From NCBI GenBank assembly GCA_037367405.1, contig JAZKJV010011400.1, positions 7,066,501 through 7,130,500 of the forward strand: a DNA stretch of 64,000 nucleotides, in the 5' to 3' direction. Shown here piece after piece: positions 51,507-60,669 of the stretch. The position numbers and the translations under genes were made by a program. Below the pieces are notes generated by a model. It saw only the letters and a program-made list of their open reading frames with translations, did not search any database and was not told where the DNA came from. The number at the start of each line of letters is the position of its first letter. The first letter of the stretch is position 1. The stretch is from Ottelia alismoides. Its lineage: Eukaryota > Streptophyta > Magnoliopsida > Alismatales > Hydrocharitaceae.

Positions 51507-53501
51507 TCACTTGCTGCGATAAACTTCGACTTCGCTCAAGAAGCCAAACATTTTTGAGTACCCGCTGATCTCAGCATCGTGAAAATCTTTGAACGATAGC
51601 CTTACATAGCGGGCAGGCGCGGTGGCAAAAGTTGCCACCGCCCGTTCCGCTTTATTCAAGCTGAATGCGTGAGAACCCACTTCGGTAAACTCCTTACCAT
51701 CTTGGCTGATCGAGACTGCCACTGTCTTGGTCGAGCCGATGTTGGGGACGCCGTAACGCACCTGGTTGATTTCGATCGACTTCTTCAGATCGATCGTTAC
51801 ATGTTTGGGAAATGCATCTGAGATACCCGTGGCAAAACATTCTGGAGCGGCATTGCCCCACACGCCATCGGTCAGACCCACGTTCCATCCCCAAACGTTC
51901 GGATCGCTCGATTCAAAGGTCGCGTTCTTGGCAAAATTCTCGCTCAAGTCGGGATCGACAGGCCAATGCGTATGAAAAGCGGCGGCCGTCAATTTGTCGC
52001 CATTCATCAGGTTGGGCATCGCCAGTTTGCTCCAGGCGAATCGCACTTGTTTGGGCTGGCTGATTTTGGCTGCGCTGACAATCACGTTAGAGCCATCGAG
52101 CTTGGCCTGAGCTGGAACAAAAACACCATCTGCCCCAGCGATTTCGAAATGGCTGGGTGGTTGGCCATCGCGGGTGGTCAAACCGCCACGCGTGTGATCG
52201 AACTGGACTTGAATGGTCGAGCCAACGATCTTGTAGGATTTGTACATCGGTCCGCTGGGGTCGATATCCTTCTGGCCATAGTCCTTGGCCAAAGCCCATA
52301 AGGCTAAGCGCCGAGCGACTTCTTTCTTGTTGGCCGGATGGATGTCTTGCAATTCGGCGATATCGGTGATGACAGCCATACCGGTGTGCGGCAGTTTCAT
52401 GCACTCCTGTTGAGCGATCCAGAATTGTGGCAGTATCTCTGGATCTTCATCACCATATTGCCAAGGCGCGATCTGTACGTAGTAGAAGGGCATCTCAGGA
52501 TTCTTGAACGCAGTCCGCCACGAGTGCAGAAGGGCGGCTGTCTTGTCGACGTAGCTAAAGCCTTCGGTGTGATTGGATTCGCCTTGGTACCAAATCGCAC
52601 CTTTCAGGCTGAAGGGCACCAGTGGATGAATCATGGCATTGTAGAGAGCCGTGGGTGTACTGGCGTCGGTATTGAAGCTGTCGGGCTGGGCTGGTTGAGC
52701 CGACGGCGCCTGACCAGCTTTCACAGCAGTTCGAGCCTCGGCTAACCATTGTTCGATACTCTTGAAGTGAGCATCATACTTGGCGCGGTACTCTGGACTG
52801 CCCGGCAATTGAGCGACCACTGACTTGCCAAACTCTTGCAGACCAGGGATGGCCAAGAAGCCCGTGGGATCGGTCCAAGGTTCGATGCGCGTTCCACCCC
52901 AAGCGCTCTGAATGATGCCGATCGGTACGCCCACCTCCTGATGAAGTTTCAAGCCAAAGTAGTAACCCACAGCCGAGAAACTGCCAGCGCTCTGTGGATT
53001 GCTGCGTTCCCACTGCGCGTTGACGCTCTCCTGCGGTGTCAGATTGGCAATCAGCGGGATTTGAATCAATCGCAGTTCAGGATGGTCGGTGTTGGGGATG
53101 TCTTCCTTGGAATCGGGCTTCCAACCCATCTCCCATTCCATGTTGGACTGACCGGAGGCCAGCCAAACATCACCCACGACAATGTCGGTCAACTTGATGG
53201 CTTTGTTGGGCGCTGACTTGGTTGCCGCCTTCAGTTCGGCACTCTTGGCGTCGGCTTTGAGAGCATCCAGTTGCAGCATCCACTTGCCATCGGCTCCAGC
53301 TTTGACGCTCTTCTTCTGTCCTTTGAATTCAATTTCTACAGTTTCGTTAGGATCGCATGTGCCCCAAACCGCGACCGGTCGATCGCGCTGCAATACCATG
53401 TGATCAGAAAAAATCGAAGCCAGTTTCAGATCGGCAGCAGTACCAATCGAAGCGGCTAGAGCCAGCCCAGCCAGTGAAAGAGAACATGCGAAACGCTTCA
53501 T
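51507..53501 (-). CDS. Sialate O-acetylesterase-like protein (SGNH fold)
   Basis: A 664-residue protein with a signal peptide (SLSLAGLALAASIGTAA), an N-terminal beta-domain (LKLASIFSDHMVLQRDRPVA), and the SASA esterase domain with nucleophile Ser119 in LASGQSNMEWEMG. The catalytic Asp/His pair is visible in DIAELQDIHPANKKEVARRL. A C-terminal discoidin-like (F5/8) domain follows (about 540-660; VTIDLKKSIEINQVRYGVPN), likely for glycan binding. It removes acetyl esters from sialic acids or other acetylated polysaccharides in the periplasm. ATG 53501 chosen over the longer frame. Confidence 0.93.
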   Translation of the reverse strand: MKRFACSLSLAGLALAASIGTAADLKLASIFSDHMVLQRDRPVAVWGTCDPNETVEIEFKGQKKSVKAGADGKWMLQLDALKADAKSAELKAATKSAPNKAIKLTDIVVGDVWLASGQSNMEWEMGWKPDSKEDIPNTDHPELRLIQIPLIANLTPQESVNAQWERSNPQSAGSFSAVGYYFGLKLHQEVGVPIGIIQSAWGGTRIEPWTDPTGFLAIPGLQEFGKSVVAQLPGSPEYRAKYDAHFKSIEQWLAEARTAVKAGQAPSAQPAQPDSFNTDASTPTALYNAMIHPLVPFSLKGAIWYQGESNHTEGFSYVDKTAALLHSWRTAFKNPEMPFYYVQIAPWQYGDEDPEILPQFWIAQQECMKLPHTGMAVITDIAELQDIHPANKKEVARRLALWALAKDYGQKDIDPSGPMYKSYKIVGSTIQVQFDHTRGGLTTRDGQPPSHFEIAGADGVFVPAQAKLDGSNVIVSAAKISQPKQVRFAWSKLAMPNLMNGDKLTAAAFHTHWPVDPDLSENFAKNATFESSDPNVWGWNVGLTDGVWGNAAPECFATGISDAFPKHVTIDLKKSIEINQVRYGVPNIGSTKTVAVSISQDGKEFTEVGSHAFSLNKAERAVATFATAPARYVRLSFKDFHDAEISGYSKMFGFLSEVEVYRSK

Positions 53502-53753
53502 TGGATAGATAACCTCATGCAGAATAGGGCGGTGAGTTAGGAACTGCGGTAGGCAGCGGCAGGCCAATTAGTGTAACGCATACGCAATGTACTAGCGTGG
53601 CTGTTTGCGACCGCATGAACCCACGGGCCCAACTCTCTTCGATTCCCGGCCGGCCAACCCGGCGCAACTCGCTTGCATCCGTGTTATACTGGCAGTCCCG
53701 CCTGGTACTTGTCTGCAACCGAATATCCCACCGATTGATACGGCCCACCTAAC

Positions 53754-56700
53754 ATGCTGAAACCACGCACCCTGGTGATGACAGGTTTGATGACGTTTGT
53801 TGCTCAACTGGCTGTCGCGGCTGATTTTGCGAAGCTGCAACAGCAGTTCGCTCATCATATTCAGCCCATGGTCAAAGGCAAATGTCAAACGTGCCACTCC
53901 ACCGAGAAACAAGAGGGCGAGTTGGACCTGGAGCAATTTGCTACGGTCGACGACATTCGTCAGAACTCCAGTGTGTGGTTGAAAGTCATCGAGCAGCTCG
54001 ACACTCGCGAGATGCCACCCAAAGATGCGCCGCAATTAAGTGAGGCAGAGTTCAAACAACTCCGCACCTGGTTGGATGATTTCGTAGCGGCAGAAGCTGA
54101 GGCTACTGCAGGTGATCCAGGTCCCGTCGTCCTGCGTCGACTAAACAACGTCGAGTACACGCTGTCGATTCAGCAGTTGACCGGCGTGCCGCTGGAGCCA
54201 GCTCGCGAGTTTCCTGCCGATAGCGCTGCGGGCGAAGGCTTTACCAACACCGGTAATTCGCTGGTCATGTCCCCGGCGTTGCTGTCCAAGTATATCAACG
54301 CCGCCAAAGACGTGGCTGAGCATGCGATGCTGTTACCCGAGGGCATTCGCTTTTCACCCTACGCAACTCGCCGCGATTGGACCGATGATGTGCTGCGACG
54401 CTTGCGTGAGTTTTATGCGCGCTACACGGACGAATCTGGCGGCACTAGAGTCAACTTGCAAGGGTTGCAGTGGGAAACCAACCAAGGTGGACGCTTGCCG
54501 CTGCCAGCCTATCTCTCCGCTCTCCTGGCGGCTCGGGATGATTTGCGCAGCGGCCAGATCACTACCGACCAGCTTGCTGCCCGGCATAAGTTGAATGCCA
54601 AGTACATGCAGCTCGTTTGGCAAGCCGTCAGCGAGCCTCAATCAACAGCCTTGCTGAATCGAGTGCACCAGCAATTCACATCGATGCAGCCCGATAAACT
54701 GACCGAGCTGCTCAATGAAATCGCCGCCTGGCAAAATGCGCTGACTCGTTTTCAGAGCGTGGGTCACATGAAGCCTTGGCTGGCTGGAGTGGAACCTATC
54801 GTCGATCGCTTTGATGCGCGCACTAAGTTTGAAGCTGTTCCGGCCGAAGGCAGCGTGACCGTCTCCTTCGCTGTCGGCGATGCGGGTGATGGTAGTGATG
54901 GCGATGTGGTGGTTTGGAATCAACCGCGACTGGTCGCGCCCGGACGCGCTGACATCTATCTTCGCGATCTCCAAGTCGTAGCGCAGCAGTTTGGACTGCA
55001 GCGCGACAAGATCTTGAAGGCTACTGAAAAAGCCCTGGCAACTGCGGCGGCGTACCAGGCCAGTGGCAACCAGGATCCGCCCAACTTTGAAGCGCTGGGC
55101 CGCGAAAGCCAACTTGACGGCGCAGTTCTGGCCGCGTGGTTCGATTACCTGGCCGTGGCTCCGAGCGGCCCAGTGCGTATCGACCAGCTCTTTACCAATC
55201 AGCAGAAGCGGGGCGGTGGCTATGAGTTCGTCAACGGCTGGGGCAATGGTGAACTGCCTAACATCATGGCCAGTTCCGGTGACACGCACGTGCGCATTCC
55301 CGGCAACCTGAAGCCACATGGTGTCGTCGTGCATCCCGCCCCAACGCTCAGCAGCGTCGTCAGTTGGCGCAGTCCCATACAAGGCCTTGTCAAGATCGAA
55401 GGTGTCGTGACTCACGCGCATCCTGAGTGTGGTAACGGTGTGACCTGGGCGATCGAACTGCGGCGCGGTTCTGGTCGCCAGCGTTTGGCTGCGGGCGTGG
55501 CCGCTGGTGGTTCGCCGGTCACCGTGCCGACGATTGATAACATTCGGGTACGGCCAGGAGAATTGATTTCCATGGTCATCGGGCCGCGCGATGGCAATCA
55601 CGCTTGCGACCTGACCGACATTGAATTCAAAGTGAGTGAGCTATCACCAGCCCAGTCTGACACGACTAAGGCACACATTTGGAACCTGACGGCTGATGTC
55701 TCGCCGAATATTCTGCAAGGCAATCCACACGCTGACCAATACGGCCACACGGATACATGGAGTTTCTACTCCGAGCCCGTGCAAGCAGGCGATGCTAATC
55801 GCGCGGTCGTGCCTCCAGCGTCAGTGCTGGGACAGTGGTTAGCAGCCAGCGATTCAGCGACCAAATCCAAGTTAGCCAGCCAGGTTCAAACGCTGCTAGT
55901 TGGATCACGTCCCGCTGCCGAAGGAGCCGATCGCGATTTATGGGACCAGGCTCATGCGACCAGTGGCCCGCTGCTTGGTCCCGCCTTAGACGCGTTGGCC
56001 CGTGCCGCTAAAGACAACCAGCTCACTCGCGCTGCAAGTTCAGTCGGTACCCAATTGCCTTTTGGCCAGCCGATCGGTGGCAGCGCTCGACCCGATGAAT
56101 TCAGCTTCGCAGTTCAGTCACCCTTGGTAACTGTTTTGCAGTTACCCGCCGAACTTTGCGGTGGTAGGGAACTAGTAGTGGCGGCCACGCTGGACAGCCA
56201 GGTTGGCGCTGAGGGCAGCGTGCAAGTTCAAGTGGCTAGTGCAAAACTAGAGGCCGCTCCTCCTTTGACGCCGGCGCTGCCTCTACTCATGCGACCCGGT
56301 AGCCAATCGCACAAACGGTTCGCAGCGGCCGCTAATGCGTTTCGCGATCTGTTACCTTCTGCTCTGTGTTACACCAAGATTGTTCCGGTGGATGAAGTGG
56401 TCACACTGGCTCTCTTTCATCGCGAAGATGACAACTTGCAACGCTTGATGCTGGGCGAGGACGAAAAGGCGTATCTCGATAGCTTGTGGCAAGAACTGCA
56501 TTTTGTCAGCAACGATCTGCTCACGGTTGAGGATGCTTATGAACAGTTGATGCAGTTTGCCACGCAAGACAGCGATCCCAAACTGTTCGAGCATTTGCGC
56601 GAACCGATCAAGCAGCGGGCCAATGACTATCGCGCGGCTCTCTTGGCGGCTGAGCCGAGCCATATCCAAGCCGTGATTGATTTGGCCGGCCGCGCGTTTC

Positions 56701-57902
56701 GCCGGCCGCTGACATTCGCTGAAGATGCAGGGTTGCGCAAGCTCTATCAACAACTGCGCGAGGAAGGTCTCAATCACGAAGCGGCCACCCGCCTGCTGAT
56801 TGTGCGCGTATTGGTTTCGACCAGCTTTCTTTATCGCTTGGAAAACTCGCCGCCTGGCCAAGGCATCAGCCCGGTCAGCAGTTGGGAATTGGCTTCGCGC
56901 TTGAGTTACTTCCTCTGGTCCAGCCCACCCGATGATCCATTGCTCGCTTCGGCCGCTAAGAACCACTTGACTTCAGCCGCCGAGATGCAAGCTCAAACCA
57001 AGCGAATGCTGAGTGATCCGCGAATGCGTCAGCTCGCGCGCCAATTCGCTTGCCAGTGGCTGCATATTCAGGATGTAGCCGAGCTGGATGAGAAGAGCGA
57101 ACGTCACTTCCCCGAGTTTGCTGAAATCCGCGGCGACTTGCAAACCGAAGCCGAGCTGATGTTCACCGATCTGTTCCAGAACGATGGTTCAGTACTGGAC
57201 GTGTTCGATAGTGATTATACCTTCCTCAATGAACGCCTGGCTAAGTTCTATGCGATTGAGGGCGTTACCGGCGATCACTGGCGGCGCGTCGATAATGTGA
57301 AACGCTATGGTCGAGGTGGTGTCTTGGGCTTGGGAGCAACGTTGGCCAGGCAGTCGGGTGCTTCGCGCACCAGCCCGATCCTGCGAGGCAATTGGGTCAG
57401 CGAAGTTCTGCTGGGTGAGAAGCTGCCGAAACCTCCGAAGAATGTTCCACAGTTACCGACAGACGAAGCGACCGAGACACTGACGGTGCGACAGTTGGTG
57501 GAGATCCATTCGCAGGACGAACTTTGTTCTGGATGCCATAACCGCATCGATCCGTTTGGCTTTGCGCTTGAAAGCTATGACGCTATTGGCCGCTGGCGCA
57601 AACTGGACCTGGCTGGGCGCGAACTGGATACGGCGGTCAAGCTGCCCGATGGTACACCAGTGGCCGATGCAGCCGCGCTGAGATCCTACTTGATCGACAA
57701 GAAACGCGATGTACTGGTCAAGCAGTTTTGTCGTAAACTACTGGGATACGCACTGGGCCGTAGCGTACAGTTGTCCGATGAGAAACTGATTCAACAAATG
57801 GTATCTGAACTGCAGGCCAACGATTATCGCTTTACCGCGGCGCTGATGCCGATTGTGACCAGCCAACAGTTCACTCATATTCGAAACTCACACAGCCAAT
57901 AG
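53754..57902 (+). CDS. Secreted planctomycete cytochrome protein (PSCyt / DUF1587-1592-1588-1585 type)
   Basis: A 1382-residue protein with a signal peptide (TLVMTGLMTFVAQLAVA) and a cytochrome-type CQTCH heme site (C44, C47, H48). DUF1587 follows (RLNNVEYTLSIQQLTGV), then a large insert including a carbohydrate-binding-like region (about 490-640), DUF1595/DUF1592 (ASRLSYFLWSSPPDDPLLAS), DUF1588 (GVLGLGATLARQSGASRTSP; CSGCHNRIDPFGFALESYD, a second CxxCH) and DUF1585 at the end (FCRKLLGYALGRSVQLSDEK). In planctomycetes such genes are followed by a DUF1552 gene, as here, and are thought to act together in periplasmic oxidation of polymers; the reaction is unproven. Confidence 0.93.
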   Translation: MLKPRTLVMTGLMTFVAQLAVAADFAKLQQQFAHHIQPMVKGKCQTCHSTEKQEGELDLEQFATVDDIRQNSSVWLKVIEQLDTREMPPKDAPQLSEAEFKQLRTWLDDFVAAEAEATAGDPGPVVLRRLNNVEYTLSIQQLTGVPLEPAREFPADSAAGEGFTNTGNSLVMSPALLSKYINAAKDVAEHAMLLPEGIRFSPYATRRDWTDDVLRRLREFYARYTDESGGTRVNLQGLQWETNQGGRLPLPAYLSALLAARDDLRSGQITTDQLAARHKLNAKYMQLVWQAVSEPQSTALLNRVHQQFTSMQPDKLTELLNEIAAWQNALTRFQSVGHMKPWLAGVEPIVDRFDARTKFEAVPAEGSVTVSFAVGDAGDGSDGDVVVWNQPRLVAPGRADIYLRDLQVVAQQFGLQRDKILKATEKALATAAAYQASGNQDPPNFEALGRESQLDGAVLAAWFDYLAVAPSGPVRIDQLFTNQQKRGGGYEFVNGWGNGELPNIMASSGDTHVRIPGNLKPHGVVVHPAPTLSSVVSWRSPIQGLVKIEGVVTHAHPECGNGVTWAIELRRGSGRQRLAAGVAAGGSPVTVPTIDNIRVRPGELISMVIGPRDGNHACDLTDIEFKVSELSPAQSDTTKAHIWNLTADVSPNILQGNPHADQYGHTDTWSFYSEPVQAGDANRAVVPPASVLGQWLAASDSATKSKLASQVQTLLVGSRPAAEGADRDLWDQAHATSGPLLGPALDALARAAKDNQLTRAASSVGTQLPFGQPIGGSARPDEFSFAVQSPLVTVLQLPAELCGGRELVVAATLDSQVGAEGSVQVQVASAKLEAAPPLTPALPLLMRPGSQSHKRFAAAANAFRDLLPSALCYTKIVPVDEVVTLALFHREDDNLQRLMLGEDEKAYLDSLWQELHFVSNDLLTVEDAYEQLMQFATQDSDPKLFEHLREPIKQRANDYRAALLAAEPSHIQAVIDLAGRAFRRPLTFAEDAGLRKLYQQLREEGLNHEAATRLLIVRVLVSTSFLYRLENSPPGQGISPVSSWELASRLSYFLWSSPPDDPLLASAAKNHLTSAAEMQAQTKRMLSDPRMRQLARQFACQWLHIQDVAELDEKSERHFPEFAEIRGDLQTEAELMFTDLFQNDGSVLDVFDSDYTFLNERLAKFYAIEGVTGDHWRRVDNVKRYGRGGVLGLGATLARQSGASRTSPILRGNWVSEVLLGEKLPKPPKNVPQLPTDEATETLTVRQLVEIHSQDELCSGCHNRIDPFGFALESYDAIGRWRKLDLAGRELDTAVKLPDGTPVADAAALRSYLIDKKRDVLVKQFCRKLLGYALGRSVQLSDEKLIQQMVSELQANDYRFTAALMPIVTSQQFTHIRNSHSQ

Positions 57903-57931
57903 TGACGTCACCTGGAAGGGAAACTGCGAAA

Positions 57932-59233
57932 ATGCAAGTACGAAGAGATTTCTCGCGACGAACCATGCTGCGTGGTTTGGGTGTAACGATGGCTTTGCCC
58001 TGGATGGAGTCGCTGACCAGTTGGGCCGGTGAAGTACCTGCCAGCTTGAATCAGAATGGCCCACCGGTGCGCATGGCTATTCTGTTTTCCGGAAATGGAT
58101 TCCACAAAGAGTGGTGGGCAGAAGGCCAAGGCAAAGATCTGAAACTTGGCAAAGTGCTGCAACCCTTGGAAGAAGTGCGCGACAAGACGGTCGTCATCAA
58201 AGGTCTTTTCAACGCCGAAGCACTCAAGGGCAACATCCATTCATCGCAGACCGGCAACTTGCTATCGGGCGCACCGCTGGCTTCCGGAGGCGAAATTCGT
58301 TCCGGTACCAGCATCGATCAGTTGCTGGCTCAGCATCAAGGCCATGAATCGAAAGTGCCCAGCCTGGTGCTGGCTTGCGAAAAGGCTAACCCCTCGGTTC
58401 ACAAGAATTATTCGATGCTCTATAGCAGTCATATTTCGTGGAGTTCGCCCACCACGCCCACGCCGCTGGAGCTGTACCCGGCCCTGGCCTTTGATCGCTT
58501 GTTCAAAGATGATGCGCAACAAGGCGATCAGAGCGTGTTGGATGCGGTGCTGAGCGAAGCCAAAGACGTGCGTCGCAACATCAGCCAACGCGACCAGCGC
58601 AAGTTGGATGAATATCTCGACTCGGTGCGCGAAGTCGAGCAGCGTATTGCTCAAGCCGGTCGCCGTGGCGAAATGCAGGGTTGGCGGCCAACGTTGGCTG
58701 AGCCGAACATTCCGCGACCAGCCGATGGTATCCCGCAAGACATCGGCGAACACATGCGTCTGATGTGCGATATCCTCGTATTGGCATTCCAAACCGATAC
58801 CACGCGGTTGTGCACGCTCAAACTGAACAACGATCATTCGTCGCTGCGATTTCCCAATCTGGGAGTCGACTACATGATTCACCACTTGCTCTCGCACTCA
58901 GACACCGACGACTGGTTGAAGGTGAATCAGTTCTTTGTGTCGCAGCTTGGCTACATCGCTGGCAAGCTCGGAGCCATTCAGGAGGGTGACCGCACGGTGC
59001 TGGACAATTCGATGCTGATGATGTGTTCAAGCATGCTCAACGGTAACCACGATGCGACTCAGTTGCCTGTAGTGTTGGTCGGTGGTGGTGGGGGAACAAT
59101 TCAAGGAGGCCGAGTCTTGGACTATCGCCAAGACCAAAATCGACAAATGTGCCGGCTCTATCTATCGATGATGGACAAGATGGGTTTGAAACTGGACAGC
59201 TTCGGAGACGCTAACGAGCGCATCGACCTCTGA
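57932..59233 (+). CDS. DUF1552 family protein, Tat-exported
   Basis: A 433-residue protein with a twin-arginine signal (DFSRRTMLRGLGVTMALPWM) and the DUF1552 pattern: MAILFSGNGFHKEWWAEGQG, NLLSGAPLASGGEIRSGTSI, SWSSPTTPTPLELYPALAFD, and YLDSVREVEQRIAQAGRRGE. It is translated from the same transcript as the preceding DUF1592 protein (the GTG that overlaps its stop is in frame but the ATG at 57932 has AAGGGAAA nine bases upstream). Tat export implies folding, often with a cofactor, before export. Its enzymatic role is unknown. Confidence 0.93.
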   Translation: MQVRRDFSRRTMLRGLGVTMALPWMESLTSWAGEVPASLNQNGPPVRMAILFSGNGFHKEWWAEGQGKDLKLGKVLQPLEEVRDKTVVIKGLFNAEALKGNIHSSQTGNLLSGAPLASGGEIRSGTSIDQLLAQHQGHESKVPSLVLACEKANPSVHKNYSMLYSSHISWSSPTTPTPLELYPALAFDRLFKDDAQQGDQSVLDAVLSEAKDVRRNISQRDQRKLDEYLDSVREVEQRIAQAGRRGEMQGWRPTLAEPNIPRPADGIPQDIGEHMRLMCDILVLAFQTDTTRLCTLKLNNDHSSLRFPNLGVDYMIHHLLSHSDTDDWLKVNQFFVSQLGYIAGKLGAIQEGDRTVLDNSMLMMCSSMLNGNHDATQLPVVLVGGGGGTIQGGRVLDYRQDQNRQMCRLYLSMMDKMGLKLDSFGDANERIDL

Positions 59234-59269
59234 GCCTGACTAACACCGCTCGGTTGCGGATCGAACGGC

Positions 59270-59608
59270 TTACTCGATGGGTTCACCAAACAGAAACTGA
59301 GCTGTCGAGGAAGCGAAGCCAATCACAGCCAGCGTAACCGCAAACCACAACAGCATATGGGAGTTGCGAAGGAAGTAGGTCGAGGCGGCGCTTCCGATCG
59401 AGACGATCGCAAAATACGTCGCCGAGTATTTCGCTGAATCCCGAGGTACACGTAACTGGGCTGTGCGCTGAATGTAGGTTTCGATCATCATCAAACCATA
59501 AGTAAACGCCAAGACAATCGCCAGCGCGACCGCGATCTCAGCCCAGCTTAGGCCCAGCCAGGCCAAAGAGATAACAAACGGAATTGCGATCAACAGTTTG
59601 AACATCAT
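59270..59608 (-). CDS. Small hypothetical membrane protein
   Basis: A 112-residue protein with four hydrophobic segments (about 3-20, 24-44, 65-80 and 84-104; AEIAVALAIVLAFTYGLMMI is the clearest), separated by a basic loop (IQRTAQLRVPRDSAKYSA). No family recognised. GGAG lies about nine bases before the ATG. It is divergent from the next gene with only 43 bases between starts. Confidence 0.6.
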   Translation of the reverse strand: MMFKLLIAIPFVISLAWLGLSWAEIAVALAIVLAFTYGLMMIETYIQRTAQLRVPRDSAKYSATYFAIVSIGSAASTYFLRNSHMLLWFAVTLAVIGFASSTAQFLFGEPIE

Positions 59609-59651
59609 CTGTTTTCTCCAGGCTTAGCGCAGCCATAAGGCTCAGCGGCAC

Positions 59652-60143
59652 ATGAACCATGCTCAACGGGCTCGACTTTCACTAAAGAGCCTGCTGCTGG
59701 TTCTTCTGGTAAGCGCATGCATGTTCGGCATCTGGCGAGCCGTGCAACAAGCCAATCATTATGGACGCGAGGTCGAGCGTCTGTCAAAGATGCAACGACC
59801 AACCGAGCGACGAGCTCACGAGGCTGCCAAACTGGAGGTCTGGCAGGCTGGTTCAGCGGTGTCCAGCCCGGCCTCGCTTGCCGGTAGCCCGGATTGGTTT
59901 GGCGGCACCATCCAGCTCGATGCTGCTAGCGGCCCATCGAAACTATTCAGTTACAAAGGCCGCCACCTCTATAGCGTCGGCCGTGAAGACATTTATCTTT
60001 TCTATTGGACAAGCCAGGCAAGGCTACCTCCAGTTCCCAGCCCCAGCGACCCAAACATTCAGCACCGAGTGGTCGCGATCGCCAGCGGCGTAAACATCAT
60101 CACCACAGAAGACGATTGGGAACCAAGAATCGTCGCTCCCTAA
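59652..60143 (+). CDS. Hypothetical protein with N-terminal membrane anchor
   Basis: A 163-residue protein starting with a basic segment and one hydrophobic helix (RARLSLKSLLLVLLVSACMF), then a short coiled segment (REVERLSKMQRPTERRAHEA) and a beta-rich end. This layout is common in planctomycete small inner-membrane or pilin-like proteins; no family recognised. Its stop codon is followed directly by an R2 element. Confidence 0.55.
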   Translation: MNHAQRARLSLKSLLLVLLVSACMFGIWRAVQQANHYGREVERLSKMQRPTERRAHEAAKLEVWQAGSAVSSPASLAGSPDWFGGTIQLDAASGPSKLFSYKGRHLYSVGREDIYLFYWTSQARLPPVPSPSDPNIQHRVVAIASGVNIITTEDDWEPRIVAP

Positions 60144-60144
60144 T

Positions 60145-60288
60145 TGGACAACGCCACTTGGTAAGCTGCTTAGCCACCGCCTGCCAGACGGTGGACGCGC
60201 GAGTTAACGCTTTCCAACGCTTGGCAGCGGTGGCTACGAAGACTTCATCCAATGAGCTTGCCCAGCTTGCCAAGTGGCGCTGTCCAAC
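60145..60288. repeat. R2 element containing a nested R1 repeat
   Basis: R2 arms of 25 bases (60145-60169, TTGGACAACGCCACTTGGTA...; 60264-60288, its inverse with two mismatches) enclose a complete R1 repeat at 60171-60239 (TTAGCCACCGCCTGCCAGAC...GGCAGCGGTGGCTACGA). R2 begins one base after the stop of the preceding gene. Confidence 0.9.
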
Positions 60289-60408
60289 TAAACAGCTCAG
60301 ATCGCATAGCTTTAGCTGCGGTGGCAACCAGCGTCTGCGGATAATCAAGCGGCCACTGTAATATCCGGAGCTGTTGCACAGCGTAAGCGAACCGTATAGT
60401 CTTTGTGC

Positions 60409-60669
60409 ATGAACGATAACTCGCCACATTCAACTAACAGCTCGGCTGAGCCTACACCTGTGGAGCAATCTGGCGGCTGTCCTCATCCTAGCCCCGAGGA
60501 GAGCCAAAAACGCTGGGCGGCCTGGCATCAGGCTATGGAGCTCAGTCACGAGATGTTACTGATGGGGCTCAGGCAGCAGGTTGGTCCGAACGGTGATTTG
60601 GCGGCCGCATATCGCGCGTGGTACGAACGTTACCAGGCCTTGAAGTGGGATTCGAATAGTGCCTCCTAA
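60409..60669 (+). CDS. Small hypothetical protein, first gene of a nucleotidyltransferase pair
   Basis: An 86-residue acidic, helical protein. After a Ser/Thr/Pro-rich N-terminus comes WAAWHQAMELSHEMLLMGLR and AAAYRAWYERYQALKWDSNS. It overlaps the next gene by 11 bases, so the two are made together. In size and position it resembles the small antitoxin-like partner of MNT/AbiE-type nucleotidyltransferases, but no such motif can be proven. ATG 60409 is used over TTG 60403. Confidence 0.55.
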   Translation: MNDNSPHSTNSSAEPTPVEQSGGCPHPSPEESQKRWAAWHQAMELSHEMLLMGLRQQVGPNGDLAAAYRAWYERYQALKWDSNSAS

